Of a stretch of 22,106 nucleotides of DNA, positions 15,761 to 22,106 are shown in pieces. A program made the translations under genes and the position numbers. Below the pieces are notes generated by a model, which saw nothing but the letters and a program-made list of their open reading frames with translations, was not told the DNA's origin and searched no databases. Source of the stretch: Clostridia bacterium (lineage in GTDB: Bacteria > Bacillota_A > Clostridia > Christensenellales > Aristaeellaceae). The stretch spans positions 1 to 22,106 of the forward strand of contig JAFWQM010000014.1 in the NCBI GenBank assembly GCA_017509065.1. The letters are read 5' to 3'. How positions within the stretch are numbered: position 1 is the first letter of the stretch; the number at the start of each line of letters is the position of its first letter.

Positions 15761-16107
15761 CTGAGGCCTCCGCGGCCTCAGACTCCGCGCCAAAGGCCTT
15801 CGGCCTCTGGACTCCAATAGCGGAATTTGCCCGACACGTTGAGCTTAGTATGTTCCCGCTGTTGCTCAGAAGAAGCGACCCAGCTTGCGACGTTGTGCTT
15901 CTGGCCCGGCGTCTGAAAGACGCCAGCCCGGACGCTTCGCGTCCGGGAAAAGCCAGGGATAAATCCCCAGGGGAAAGCTCGCTTTCCCCTGGGATTTTCC
16001 CAGGCTTTCTTGGGCCAGAAGCCTCTAACTTATCGTAACCCCGAATCGACTGGCGAAAGGTGTTTTCTCTGTCCAACCAAGTAATTTCGCCTATTGGAGT
16101 CCAGAGG
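15761..16107. repeat. Palindrome mosaic with 17-bp inverted ends between lonB and lonA
   Basis: The sequence at 15804-15820 (CCTCTGGACTCCAATAG) is the exact reverse complement of 16091-16107. Adjacent short palindromes are CTGAGGCC-TCCGC-GGCCTCAG (15761-15781), CCAAAGGCC-TTC-GGCCTCTGG with one mismatch, and on the lonB side CCAGAGGG-TGAAA-CCCTCTGG and TTGGGGGC-GGAGA-GCCCCCAA (to about 16150). The middle contains the cloverleaf at 15897-16022. The right end overlaps the lonB stop codon. No gene is seen in 15690-16090. Confidence 0.75.
15897..16022. repeat. Cloverleaf of three hairpins closed by an 11-bp stem
   Basis: The outer arms GCTTCTGGCCC (15897-15907) and GGGCCAGAAGC (16012-16022) are exact complements. 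They enclose three perfect hairpins in a row: GGCGTCT-GAA-AGACGCC (15908-15924), CCCGGACGC-TTC-GCGTCCGGG (15927-15947) and CCAGGGGAAAGC-TC-GCTTTCCCCTGG (15967-15992). The third is extended by AAAGCC/GGCTTT and GGGA/TCCC arms. It is not a tRNA. It would be transcribed in the lonB 3' region. It may be a compound intergenic repeat or a structured RNA. Confidence 0.75.
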
Positions 16108-17833
16108 GTGAAACCCTCTGGTCGGGGGTTTGGGGGCGGAGAGCCCCCAACGTACCCCCTGCTCCATAATCAGACACTTGTTTAGCGGCGAGGGAATGGG
16201 ATGACGGTAAAGCGCTTTCCGCCACCGGAGACTGCGCCTCTGCTGGCAGCAGCATTTCCCGCAGAGCGTCCTGGAGGGTGTCGATGAGAACGACCTGAAT
16301 GCCGGCGTCATGAAAGCGCTCCATGGCGTTTTCGCGGGGAATGAGCACCCGTTTTAACCCGGCCAGCCTCGCAGCTTCCACTTTGGCGGGCACGCCGCCC
16401 ACGGGGAGCGCATCGCCCTGCACGCTGATTTCGCCGGTCACGGCGGCGCTGCCGTCCACGTGCTGGCCGGTCAAGGCGCTGACCGCGGCAACGGCCATGG
16501 CGACGCCAGCCGATGGCCCGTCCACGGGTGCACCGCCGGGGAAATTAATGTGCAAGTCGGTGCGTTCATCGGCATACCCCAAGCGGCGAAGCAGGGTGAC
16601 CATATTTTCGGCAGAGGCGCGGGCGGTGGATTTTCGGCGCAAGGTATGGTTTCCGCCTCCAAGTTCTTCTTCCTCCACAATTCCGGTAATTTTGATCCTT
16701 CCCGTACCTTCAACCGCCACTGCTTCGATCTCCATGACCATTCCATGGTGGCTTCCACCCACCGCAAGCCCATGTACCCGTCCCAACCGGTTTTCCAGGC
16801 AGGCGTTTTTTTCGGGCCGCAGGGGGTAATGACCTGATTCGATCACCCATTCCATGTCAGCCCGCTGAATCTCTTTTCGGTTTTCCAGCTGCGCCGCGCC
16901 GGAGGCCATCTGCACCATGTTCACCGCATCGCGGCCGCAGGAAGCGTACTGCCCCGTTAGCGTCGCCGTTTCCCGGCTCATGGCGAAACCCGCGCGCTGG
17001 GCCGCTTCATAAGCGATGCGGGCGATTTCATCCGGGTTCAAGGCACGGAAGAAGATTTCCATGCACCGGGAGCGCAGGGCCGGGGGCAGTTCCTCCGGGC
17101 TGCGGGTGGTGGCTCCGATCAAACGAAAGTCAGCGGGGAGGCCGTTTTTGAATATTTCATGGACATAGCGTGGCGTGCCGCTGTCGTCCGGGTTATAGTA
17201 CGCCGACTCAAACTGCACCTTCCGGTCTTCCAATACCTTCAGCAGCTTGTTCATCTGGATGGGATGCAGCTCCCCGATCTCGTCCAGAAACAGCACACCG
17301 CCATGGGCCCGGCTCACAGCGCCGGGCTTTGGCTGGGGCACGCCCTGCACGCCCAGCGGCCCCGCGCCCTGGTAGATGGGGTCGTGCACGCTGCCGATCA
17401 AAGGGTCAGCGATGGCGCGTTCGTCAAACCGCACGCAGGTCGCGTCCATTTCGATGAAGGGGGCGTTCTGCTGAAACGGCGTGCCGGGGCTTTGCTTCGC
17501 TGCTTCCAGCGCCAGCCGCGCCGCGCAGGTTTTCCCGATGCCGGGCGGGCCGTAGATGATCACATGCTGGGGGTTCTTTCCGCACAGAATGGCCTTGAGC
17601 GAACGAATGCCCTCCTCCTGGCCGATGATGTCCGAAAATCTTTGTGGCCGCACATGCTCGCTCAGCGGCTCGGACAGTGAAATCGCCCGCATCCGCCGCA
17701 AGTTTTCCATTTCTTTGGCGTTCTCCCGTCCGTTCCTGGGGTGGGTTTGCTGCTGCCGCTTTAGCTGCGTATAAAAGTATATCCCCATAACCGCCGTCGC
17801 CAGCAACTGCACCGCGCCGAAAATCCAACTCAA
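16091..17833 (-). CDS. lonB: Membrane-anchored ATP-dependent protease LonB
   Basis: LonB is a Lon-family protease with one N-terminal membrane segment (SWIFGAVQLLATAVMGIYFY, about 2-21) and no LonA-type N-domain; in Bacillus it is made in the forespore. The 580 residues show LRRMRAISLSEPLSEHVRP, Walker A GPPGIGKT (95-102), LFLDEIGE (181-188), and the dyad Ser441 (DGPSAG) and Lys484. The start is TTG 17833 with AGGGGGGG eight bases upstream. The last 26 or so residues (GAGGTLGALRPQTPDQRVSPSGLQ and the TAG stop) are encoded by the repeat at 16091-16171 and are unlikely to be native. Bacillus LonB is about 552 residues, consistent with an added tail. Confidence 0.95.
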   Translation of the reverse strand: MSWIFGAVQLLATAVMGIYFYTQLKRQQQTHPRNGRENAKEMENLRRMRAISLSEPLSEHVRPQRFSDIIGQEEGIRSLKAILCGKNPQHVIIYGPPGIGKTCAARLALEAAKQSPGTPFQQNAPFIEMDATCVRFDERAIADPLIGSVHDPIYQGAGPLGVQGVPQPKPGAVSRAHGGVLFLDEIGELHPIQMNKLLKVLEDRKVQFESAYYNPDDSGTPRYVHEIFKNGLPADFRLIGATTRSPEELPPALRSRCMEIFFRALNPDEIARIAYEAAQRAGFAMSRETATLTGQYASCGRDAVNMVQMASGAAQLENRKEIQRADMEWVIESGHYPLRPEKNACLENRLGRVHGLAVGGSHHGMVMEIEAVAVEGTGRIKITGIVEEEELGGGNHTLRRKSTARASAENMVTLLRRLGYADERTDLHINFPGGAPVDGPSAGVAMAVAAVSALTGQHVDGSAAVTGEISVQGDALPVGGVPAKVEAARLAGLKRVLIPRENAMERFHDAGIQVVLIDTLQDALREMLLPAEAQSPVAESALPSSHSLAAKQVSDYGAGGTLGALRPQTPDQRVSPSGLQ

Positions 17834-17917
17834 ATTTCGTTCCCCCCCTTTTCTCTGCCTTTATCATGCCAAACCCATGGAAAAACCATGCAGGAAAACT
17901 TTCGGGAAAAGATATTA

Positions 17918-17960
17918 CTGGGGGAACCGCTCTTTGGTGCCCAAAGAGCGGTTCCCCCAG
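17918..17960. repeat. CTGGGGGAA palindrome, copy A
   Basis: A perfect 20-bp stem (17918-17937 with 17941-17960) with a three-base TGC loop; arms begin CTGGGGGAACCG and end CGGTTCCCCCAG. The right flank ACCCCTTCCGAGAAAAGC is shared with the other copies. It lies upstream of lonB, between divergent lonB and the kinase gene; the 500-base gap holds copies A and B and the kinase promoter, and no gene. Confidence 0.85.
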
Positions 17961-18057
17961 ACCCCTTCCGAGAAAAGCTGTAGAAAGGGAAAGGGTTTTA
18001 CTGTAAAGGCCCAACCTACTGTATTTGTTTTCCTTTATAGCTTTCTTGGAAAGGGGT

Positions 18058-18169
18058 CTGGGGGAAACCATTCTTTGGGGCCGAAGCGCCCGGAAAACCT
18101 GCCCTTGGGCTGGTTTTCAGCGGAGGCCGGGCCGGAAGGCCCCGGACAGCAAAGAATGGTTTCCCCCAG
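18058..18169. repeat. CTGGGGGAA palindrome, copy B, with a second palindrome in its loop
   Basis: Outer 20-bp arms CTGGGGGAAACCATTCTTTG (18058-18077) and their exact complement (18150-18169) are separated by 72 bases instead of three. The insert contains GGAAAACC-GCCC/GGGC-GGTTTTC and GGCCGGGCCGGAAGGCCCCGG hairpins. The left flank CTTTCTTGGAAAGGGGT is the complement of the right flank of copies A and C, so this copy is inverted relative to A. Confidence 0.85.
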
Positions 18170-18215
18170 ATATATAAATGGTAACTGAATCCATCTTTTT
18201 GCCTGCTGTTTTCTT

Positions 18216-18254
18216 TGCAAAACGGTTGCATTTTCCAGGCATAGATGGTACAAT
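18216..18254 (+). promoter_or_regulatory. Kinase promoter with an overlapping palindromic site
   Basis: TTGCAT (18226-18231), a 17-base spacer and TACAAT (18249-18254) with an extended -10 TGG. The palindrome TGCAA-AACGG-TTGCA (18216-18230) overlaps the -35 box, a position suited to a repressor or activator. It lies about 88 bases before the FGGY kinase start. The regulator is not in the window. Confidence 0.65.
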
Positions 18255-18341
18255 TTTTGATGGCTGAAGCCGGGGGAAAACCGGCGAATACAACAGGTTC
18301 ACAATAGAATGACGCATCATAAAGAAGGAGAGGAACGCTTT

Positions 18342-19910
18342 ATGGATTTCAAGAAAACCGCCCTGGGCCTGGAATTCGGCTCCACCCGCATCAAGGCCGT
18401 ATTGATCGACGAGAACAGCAAACCCATCGCCTCCGGCAGCCACGAATGGGAGAACCAATTTGTGAACGGCGTGTGGACCTATTCCTGGGACGCCATCCAT
18501 GCCGGACTGCAAGCCTGCTTCGCGGACCTGAAAAAAGATGTAAAAGATAAGTTCGGAGTGACGCTGACGGAAACGGGCGCCATGGGTATTTCCGGCATGA
18601 TGCACGGCTACCTTCCCTTCGATAAAGACGGCAATCCCTTGACCGAATTCCGCACCTGGCGCAACACCATCACCGGCCCCGCCGCCGCCGAACTGACTGC
18701 ACTGTTCAATTTCAATATTCCCCAGCGCTGGAGCATCGCCCACCTGTACCAGGCCATCCTGAACGGTGAAGAGCATCTCCCCCGCCTCGCTCACATCACC
18801 ACCCTGGCGGGCTATATCCACGAAAAGCTGACCGGCAAGAAGGTGCTGGGCATCGGCGAGGCCAGCGGCGTATTCCCTATCGACCCGGAAAAGCCGGTGT
18901 ACGACGCGGGCATGATGGAGAAGTTTGACAAGCTGATCGCCGCCAAGGGCATGACATTCAAGCTGGAAGATTTGATTCCCGACCTCTTGATCGCAGGCGA
19001 GAACGCCGGGTATCTGACTGAGGAAGGCGCTTTGTTCCTCGACCCCACCGGCGAATTCAAGCCCGGCGTGCCCTTCTGCCCGCCCGAGGGCGACGCTGGC
19101 ACCGGCATGACCGCCACCAATTCCGTGGCCGCCCGCACGGGCAACGTGTCCGCGGGCACCAGCGACTTTGCCATGATCGTGGTGGATCACGGCCTGGGCG
19201 TGCACCGGGAAATCGACATGGTCACCACTCCCGCGGGTCTGCCCGTGGCCATGGTGCACTGCAACAACTGTACCAGCGACATCAACGCCTGGGTGAACCT
19301 GCTGGCCGAGTTCGCGGGGCTCATCGGCGCGGAAATCAGCAAAGACGCTTTATACAAAAAACTGTTCAATAAGGCCATGGAGGGCGACAAGGACTGCGGC
19401 GGATTGCTCAGCTTCAACTACTTCTCCGGCGAGGGCGTCACCGACCTGGACGAGGGCCGGCCCGTGTTCGCCCGGATGGAGAACGCGAAGATGACCCTGG
19501 CCAACTTCATGCGCTGCCACCTGCTGTCCGCCCTGGCTACCCTCAAAATCGGCATGGACATTCTGACAAAGGAAGAAAACGTGCCCATCGACAAGCTCTA
19601 CGGCCACGGCGGCTACTTCAAGACCCCCGGCGTAGGCCAGACCCTGCTGTCCGCAGCGGTGGGTTCTCCCGTGTCCGTGATGGAAACCGCGGGCGAGGGC
19701 GGCCCCTACGGTATGGCGCTGCTGGCGGGCTATATGCTCTGGAAGAAAGACGGCCAGCCGCTGGAAGATTACCTGAACAGCGCGGTCTTTGCCGACGCCA
19801 AGTCTTCTACCGTCATGGCAGACGCAGCGAATATCCAGGGCTTCCAGGAATTCCTGTCCCGCTATAAGAACGCCCTGCCCATGGAAATTGCGGCCATCAA
19901 GTGCCTGTAA
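18342..19910 (+). CDS. FGGY-family carbohydrate kinase, probable L-ribulokinase
   Basis: This is a 522-residue sugar kinase of the FGGY superfamily. The N-terminal phosphate-binding segment [16 protein letters not shown] is at about 8-23, followed by [29 protein letters not shown] and [11 protein letters not shown]. The second domain has [27 protein letters not shown] and [16 protein letters not shown], and the ATP-binding end [13 protein letters not shown]...[11 protein letters not shown]. This pattern recalls the non-classical kinases that accompany arabinose genes in Bacteroides and Clostridia. With araD just downstream, L-ribulose is the likely substrate; L-xylulose or D-xylulose are alternatives. 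ATG 18342 follows AAGGAGAGG; an in-frame ATG at 18309 precedes this site and is rejected. Codon bias is strong, suggesting high expression. Confidence 0.88.
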   Translation: MDFKKTALGLEFGSTRIKAVLIDENSKPIASGSHEWENQFVNGVWTYSWDAIHAGLQACFADLKKDVKDKFGVTLTETGAMGISGMMHGYLPFDKDGNPLTEFRTWRNTITGPAAAELTALFNFNIPQRWSIAHLYQAILNGEEHLPRLAHITTLAGYIHEKLTGKKVLGIGEASGVFPIDPEKPVYDAGMMEKFDKLIAAKGMTFKLEDLIPDLLIAGENAGYLTEEGALFLDPTGEFKPGVPFCPPEGDAGTGMTATNSVAARTGNVSAGTSDFAMIVVDHGLGVHREIDMVTTPAGLPVAMVHCNNCTSDINAWVNLLAEFAGLIGAEISKDALYKKLFNKAMEGDKDCGGLLSFNYFSGEGVTDLDEGRPVFARMENAKMTLANFMRCHLLSALATLKIGMDILTKEENVPIDKLYGHGGYFKTPGVGQTLLSAAVGSPVSVMETAGEGGPYGMALLAGYMLWKKDGQPLEDYLNSAVFADAKSSTVMADAANIQGFQEFLSRYKNALPMEIAAIKCL

Positions 19911-19953
19911 ATCCGCGCGAATACGCCTAACCCGGAAAAACAGGAAGAGTTTT

Positions 19954-19998
19954 CTGGGGGAAACCATTCTTTGGAGGCCAAAGAATGGTTTCCCCCAG
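19954..19998. repeat. CTGGGGGAA palindrome, copy C
   Basis: A perfect 21-bp stem (19954-19974 with 19978-19998) with an AGG loop, followed by ACCCCCTTCCAAGAAAGCC. It lies 44 bases after the kinase stop, preceded by TTT rather than followed by a T tract, so it is a repeat rather than a standard terminator, although it could stop transcription. Confidence 0.85.
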
Positions 19999-20091
19999 AC
20001 CCCCTTCCAAGAAAGCCATAATAAAGGTTTCAGACCTTCTGCCATTTTGCGAAGATTCTCACTCATAAGGATTTAAAAAGGAGAAGATTCT

Positions 20092-20808
20092 TTGAGCGAT
20101 CTTGAAAAGTACAGGAAGTATTTCACGAAAGATTATCTGATGGGGCCTAATTCATTCCGGCTCCTGGACGAACTGATCCGGAGAAAACCCGCCGACGCCG
20201 ATTTTTGCAGGACGCTGGATCTGGGCTGCGGCTACGCGCTGACGTCGTTCTTCATCGCGAATGAGACGAATGCCAGGCATGTATACGCTCTTGACCTGTG
20301 GATTCCTGCGACGGACAACTATCTGAGAATACGGGAAAACCAGCTCGAGGACAAGGTCATTCCGATTCACGGCGACGCGATGGATATGCCCTTCGCGCAC
20401 GATTATTTCGACGCCGTTGTCAGCGTTGACGCTTATCATTACTTCGGCTGCAAAGAAGGCGTCTTTTCGGAAAAAGTCCTTCCGTTTGTCAAAAAAGGCG
20501 GCTATGTGATGATTGCCATCCCGGGTCTGAAAGAACAGCCGCAGGGCGAATTGAAGCAGCTGTTTGAAACGTGGGCTGAAGGAGATGACTCCCAGCTGTT
20601 TAAATCCGCCGCGTGGTGGGAAGCGCTGCTGAAAGATGAATGCGGCGACAGGTGCGAGGTCACTGTGAAGGAAGCGGAATGCTTTGACGCGGCCTGGCAG
20701 GAATGGTTTGATTCAGGACATGAATACGGGATCCGCGATCAGGAATTCCTGAGCAAGGGACTGAATAAGATCCTGAATTTTATCCTGATCTATGTGAAGA
20801 AAAACTGA
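20092..20808 (+). CDS. Class I SAM-dependent methyltransferase
   Basis: This is a 238-residue methyltransferase of the type 11 fold. Motif I LDLGCGYALTSFFIA (about 42-56) binds S-adenosylmethionine; the acidic loop YALDLW ends strand 2 (about 64-69); GDAMDMPFAHDYFDAVVSVDAYHYFG is the motif II/III region; VLPFVKKGGYVMIAIPG is the post-motif strand. It starts at TTG 20092 with AAGGAG (20078-20083) eight bases upstream. The substrate is unknown. It lies between the kinase and araD with a palindrome before and a hairpin after it, and its codon use is less biased than that of either neighbour, so it may be a later insertion. Confidence 0.85.
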   Translation: MSDLEKYRKYFTKDYLMGPNSFRLLDELIRRKPADADFCRTLDLGCGYALTSFFIANETNARHVYALDLWIPATDNYLRIRENQLEDKVIPIHGDAMDMPFAHDYFDAVVSVDAYHYFGCKEGVFSEKVLPFVKKGGYVMIAIPGLKEQPQGELKQLFETWAEGDDSQLFKSAAWWEALLKDECGDRCEVTVKEAECFDAAWQEWFDSGHEYGIRDQEFLSKGLNKILNFILIYVKKN

Positions 20809-20835
20809 ACCGGAACGTCTTTCGGCGTCCGGTTC
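20807..20835 (+). terminator. Hairpin after the methyltransferase gene
   Basis: GAACCGG (20807-20813) pairs with CCGGTTC (20829-20835), with a bulge and further partial pairing (ACG/CGT) inside. There is no T tract, so it is a weak or attenuating terminator at most, 30 bases before araD. Confidence 0.45.
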
Positions 20836-20864
20836 GGGCATGACGCAAGAACGAGGTGATAAGA

Positions 20865-21560
20865 ATGTTGGAGCAATTGAAAGAGCAAGTCTGGAAAGCA
20901 AATCTGCTTTTGCCAAAGTATAATCTGGTCACGTTCACCTGGGGCAACGTCAGCGGCATTGACCGGGAAAAGGGCCTGTTCGTCATCAAGCCCTCGGGCG
21001 TGGAATATGACAGCATGACCGCCGATGACATGGTGGTGATGGATTTGAACGGAAAAAAAGTGGAGGGCAAATGGAAGCCCAGCAGCGACACGCCCACCCA
21101 CCTGGAGCTGTACAAGGCTTTCCCGGAATGCGGCGGCATCGTGCACACGCATTCCCGCTGGGCCACGTCCTTCGCCCAAGCGGGCAAGGACATCCCCGCC
21201 ATGGGCACCACCCAGGGTGATTACTTCTACGGCGCTATCCCCTGCACCCGGCCCATGACCGACGATGAAATCAAAGGCGAATACGAAAAGGAAACCGGCG
21301 CGGTCATCATCGAAACCTTCCGCAGCCGGAACATTGACCCCGCTCAGGTTCCCGGCGTGGTGGTGTTCTCCCACGGCCCCTTCGCCTGGGGCAAAGATGC
21401 CATGGAAGCCGTGCACAACGCCGTGGTCATGGAGGAAGTCGCGTTCATGGACTTCCACGCCATGATGCTCACCCCCGGCCTCCCCGCCATGCAGCAGACG
21501 CTTCTTGACAAGCACTACCTGCGCAAGCATGGCAAGAATGCCTATTACGGACAGACGTAA
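20865..21560 (+). CDS. araD: L-ribulose-5-phosphate 4-epimerase
   Basis: AraD interconverts L-ribulose 5-phosphate and D-xylulose 5-phosphate, the last step of L-arabinose entry into the pentose phosphate pathway (cytosol). The 231 residues match the class II aldolase/epimerase fold: GNVSGID (27-33), KPSG (42-45), [11 protein letters not shown] (73-83). The zinc ligands His94 and His96 are in VHTHSRWA and His170 is in SHGPF. Asp119 and Tyr228 sit at positions equivalent to catalytic residues of E. coli AraD, shifted by one. ATG 20865 follows GAGGTG by seven bases. With the upstream kinase it gives two of the three ara steps; the isomerase AraA is not in the window. Confidence 0.95.
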   Translation: MLEQLKEQVWKANLLLPKYNLVTFTWGNVSGIDREKGLFVIKPSGVEYDSMTADDMVVMDLNGKKVEGKWKPSSDTPTHLELYKAFPECGGIVHTHSRWATSFAQAGKDIPAMGTTQGDYFYGAIPCTRPMTDDEIKGEYEKETGAVIIETFRSRNIDPAQVPGVVVFSHGPFAWGKDAMEAVHNAVVMEEVAFMDFHAMMLTPGLPAMQQTLLDKHYLRKHGKNAYYGQT

Positions 21561-21573
21561 CGTAAATATTTTT

Positions 21574-21777
21574 CTGGGGGAACCGCTCTTTGGAAGCCTC
21601 ATCCGGCGCTTCGCGCCGCCTTCCCCTGCGAAGGGAAGACGGTAGGTTCCCTCCAGATCCGCAACCTCAATCGTCGCAACTCCGCTTCATGCGGACATTG
21701 CTCGTTTCGGTTGATCTCACAGCCGATGAAATATCCGCCACAGGCGGTCATCGGCTGTTCGTCCCCTTCCGAGAAAA
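21574..21777. repeat. CTGGGGGAA palindrome, copy D, with nested insertions
   Basis: The left arm (21574-21593) is identical to that of copy A. The right arm is decayed to GGTTCCCTCCAG (21645-21656) and the loop now holds CCTCATCCGGCGC-TTC-GCGCC and TTCCC/GGGAA hairpins of a different repeat type. Beyond it come CAGCCGATGA...TCATCGGCTG enclosing CCGCC-ACA-GGCGG (21720-21757), and then the shared tail CCCCTTCCGAGAAAA (21763-21777). So the copy A-type element has been expanded by other palindromes. No gene is seen between araD and 21799. Confidence 0.7.
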
Positions 21778-21798
21778 CTATAAGAGGAGGCGGGAAAG

Positions 21799-21987
21799 TT
21801 GTTCCCCAAAGATCCCTTGATGCTCCTGAGCATGATCAATATGAAACTGCGTGACCAATATTCCAGCCTGGACGCCCTGTGCGATGACTTGGACGAAAGT
21901 AAAGTGGAAATCGAGGAAACGCTCGCCAAAGTAGGGTATCGCTATGACGCAGTGCATAATCAGTTTATTTATTGCTCGCCCAACTAA
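21799..21987 (+). CDS. DUF4250 small protein
   Basis: This is a 62-residue protein matching DUF4250, a short family of unknown function in Bacillota. The family core is visible: FPKDPLMLLSMINMKLRDQYSSLDALCDDLDESKVEIEETLAKVGYRYDAVHNQF. It starts at TTG 21799 with AGAGGAGG (21783-21789) upstream. The last six codons (IYCSPN) and the TAA lie in the palindromic element that begins at 21963, so the native C-terminus was probably replaced. The repeat just before it may separate it from araD transcriptionally. Confidence 0.8.
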   Translation: MFPKDPLMLLSMINMKLRDQYSSLDALCDDLDESKVEIEETLAKVGYRYDAVHNQFIYCSPN

Positions 21988-22046
21988 ATCATGAATTATC
22001 TGCGGGCGATAAATCGGTCCATCCTGCGTCACTCAACCTTGAAATA
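21963..22046. repeat. Left part of the long palindromic intergenic element
   Basis: The terminal inverted repeat TTATTGCTCGCCCAA (21969-21983) complements 122-136, and 21998-22046 equals 1-49. From 22047 the sequence departs from the first copy, so this copy is truncated or recombined with another repeat (CCTTCGGCCCTGGGCTGCCG). Confidence 0.75.
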
Positions 22047-22080
22047 TCCTTCGGCCCTGGGCTGCCGCCCGGCCTCCGCT

Positions 22081-22105
22081 AAAAACAATCCACCGGATTG
22101 TTTTT
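22081..22105 (+). terminator. Perfect hairpin with T tract at the window end
   Basis: AAAAACAATCC and GGATTGTTTTT form an 11-bp stem with an ACC loop, ending in five T. It may terminate the DUF4250 transcript or be part of a repeat unit; the window ends one base later. Confidence 0.6.
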
Positions 22106-22106
22106 C

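Noticed and set aside
15897..16022. tRNA or retron-like RNA gene from the cloverleaf
   Set aside because: Stem lengths and lack of tRNA invariant positions exclude a tRNA, and no reverse transcriptase gene is nearby.
17918..21777. CRISPR array from the recurring sequences
   Set aside because: The copies are large palindromes at irregular distances of 100 to 1900 bases with genes between them, and there are no cas genes.
1..22106. Circular contig suggested by the 49-base direct repeat
   Set aside because: The second copy ends 60 bases before the window end and is followed by different sequence, so the ends do not overlap. A dispersed repeat explains it better.

Overview
The window looks like chromosomal DNA of a Gram-positive-type Clostridia member (Bacillota), probably a gut or rumen commensal. 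This rests on a LonB/LonA protease pair, DUF1540 and DUF4250 small proteins, Clostridia-style sugar genes, strong AGGAGG-type ribosome binding sites, sigma-A promoters and GC-rich codon use. No rRNA, tRNA, prophage, IS transposase or CRISPR array was seen.

Layout. (1) 1-5176: a palindromic repeat, then a GH32 sucrose/fructan hydrolase gene split by one in-frame TAG, then a sugar ABC importer operon (binding protein and two permeases, no ATPase) with its own promoter and terminator. (2) 5189-7668, minus strand: a two-gene operon of a Cof-type HAD phosphatase and a trehalose-6-phosphate-hydrolase-like GH13 enzyme. (3) 7669-8483: a 97-bp inverted-repeat element with a possible 14-codon ORF, then a DUF1540 protein overlapped by a small unknown gene. 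(4) 8492-10539, minus strand: a second Cof-type HAD phosphatase coupled to nagA. (5) 10934-13250: an unknown secreted protein, and divergently a stand-alone RSH-type HD hydrolase followed by a GalM-like epimerase. (6) 13266-17833, minus strand: lonB then lonA, separated by about 490 bp of nested palindromes. (7) 18226-21987: an FGGY kinase (probable L-ribulokinase), a methyltransferase, araD and a DUF4250 gene, interspersed with palindromic repeats.

How the genes fit together. Most of the window serves carbohydrate uptake and catabolism: sucrose/alpha-glucoside import and hydrolysis, amino-sugar catabolism (NagA), aldose mutarotation, and the arabinose/ribulose pathway (kinase plus AraD; the isomerase AraA is not here). 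Lon proteases and a putative alarmone hydrolase add stress functions.

The most unusual content is not a gene system but the density of intergenic palindromic elements, at least five distinct kinds. One kind sits at both ends of the window as an imperfect long palindrome with 15-bp terminal inverted repeats. Another (CTGGGGGAA...TTCCCCCAG) occurs four times, twice with other palindromes in its loop. A cloverleaf of three hairpins closed by an 11-bp stem lies between lonB and lonA. Two elements appear to supply the last codons and the stop codon of genes (lonB and the DUF4250 gene). No clearly new multi-gene defence or biosynthetic system was recognised.
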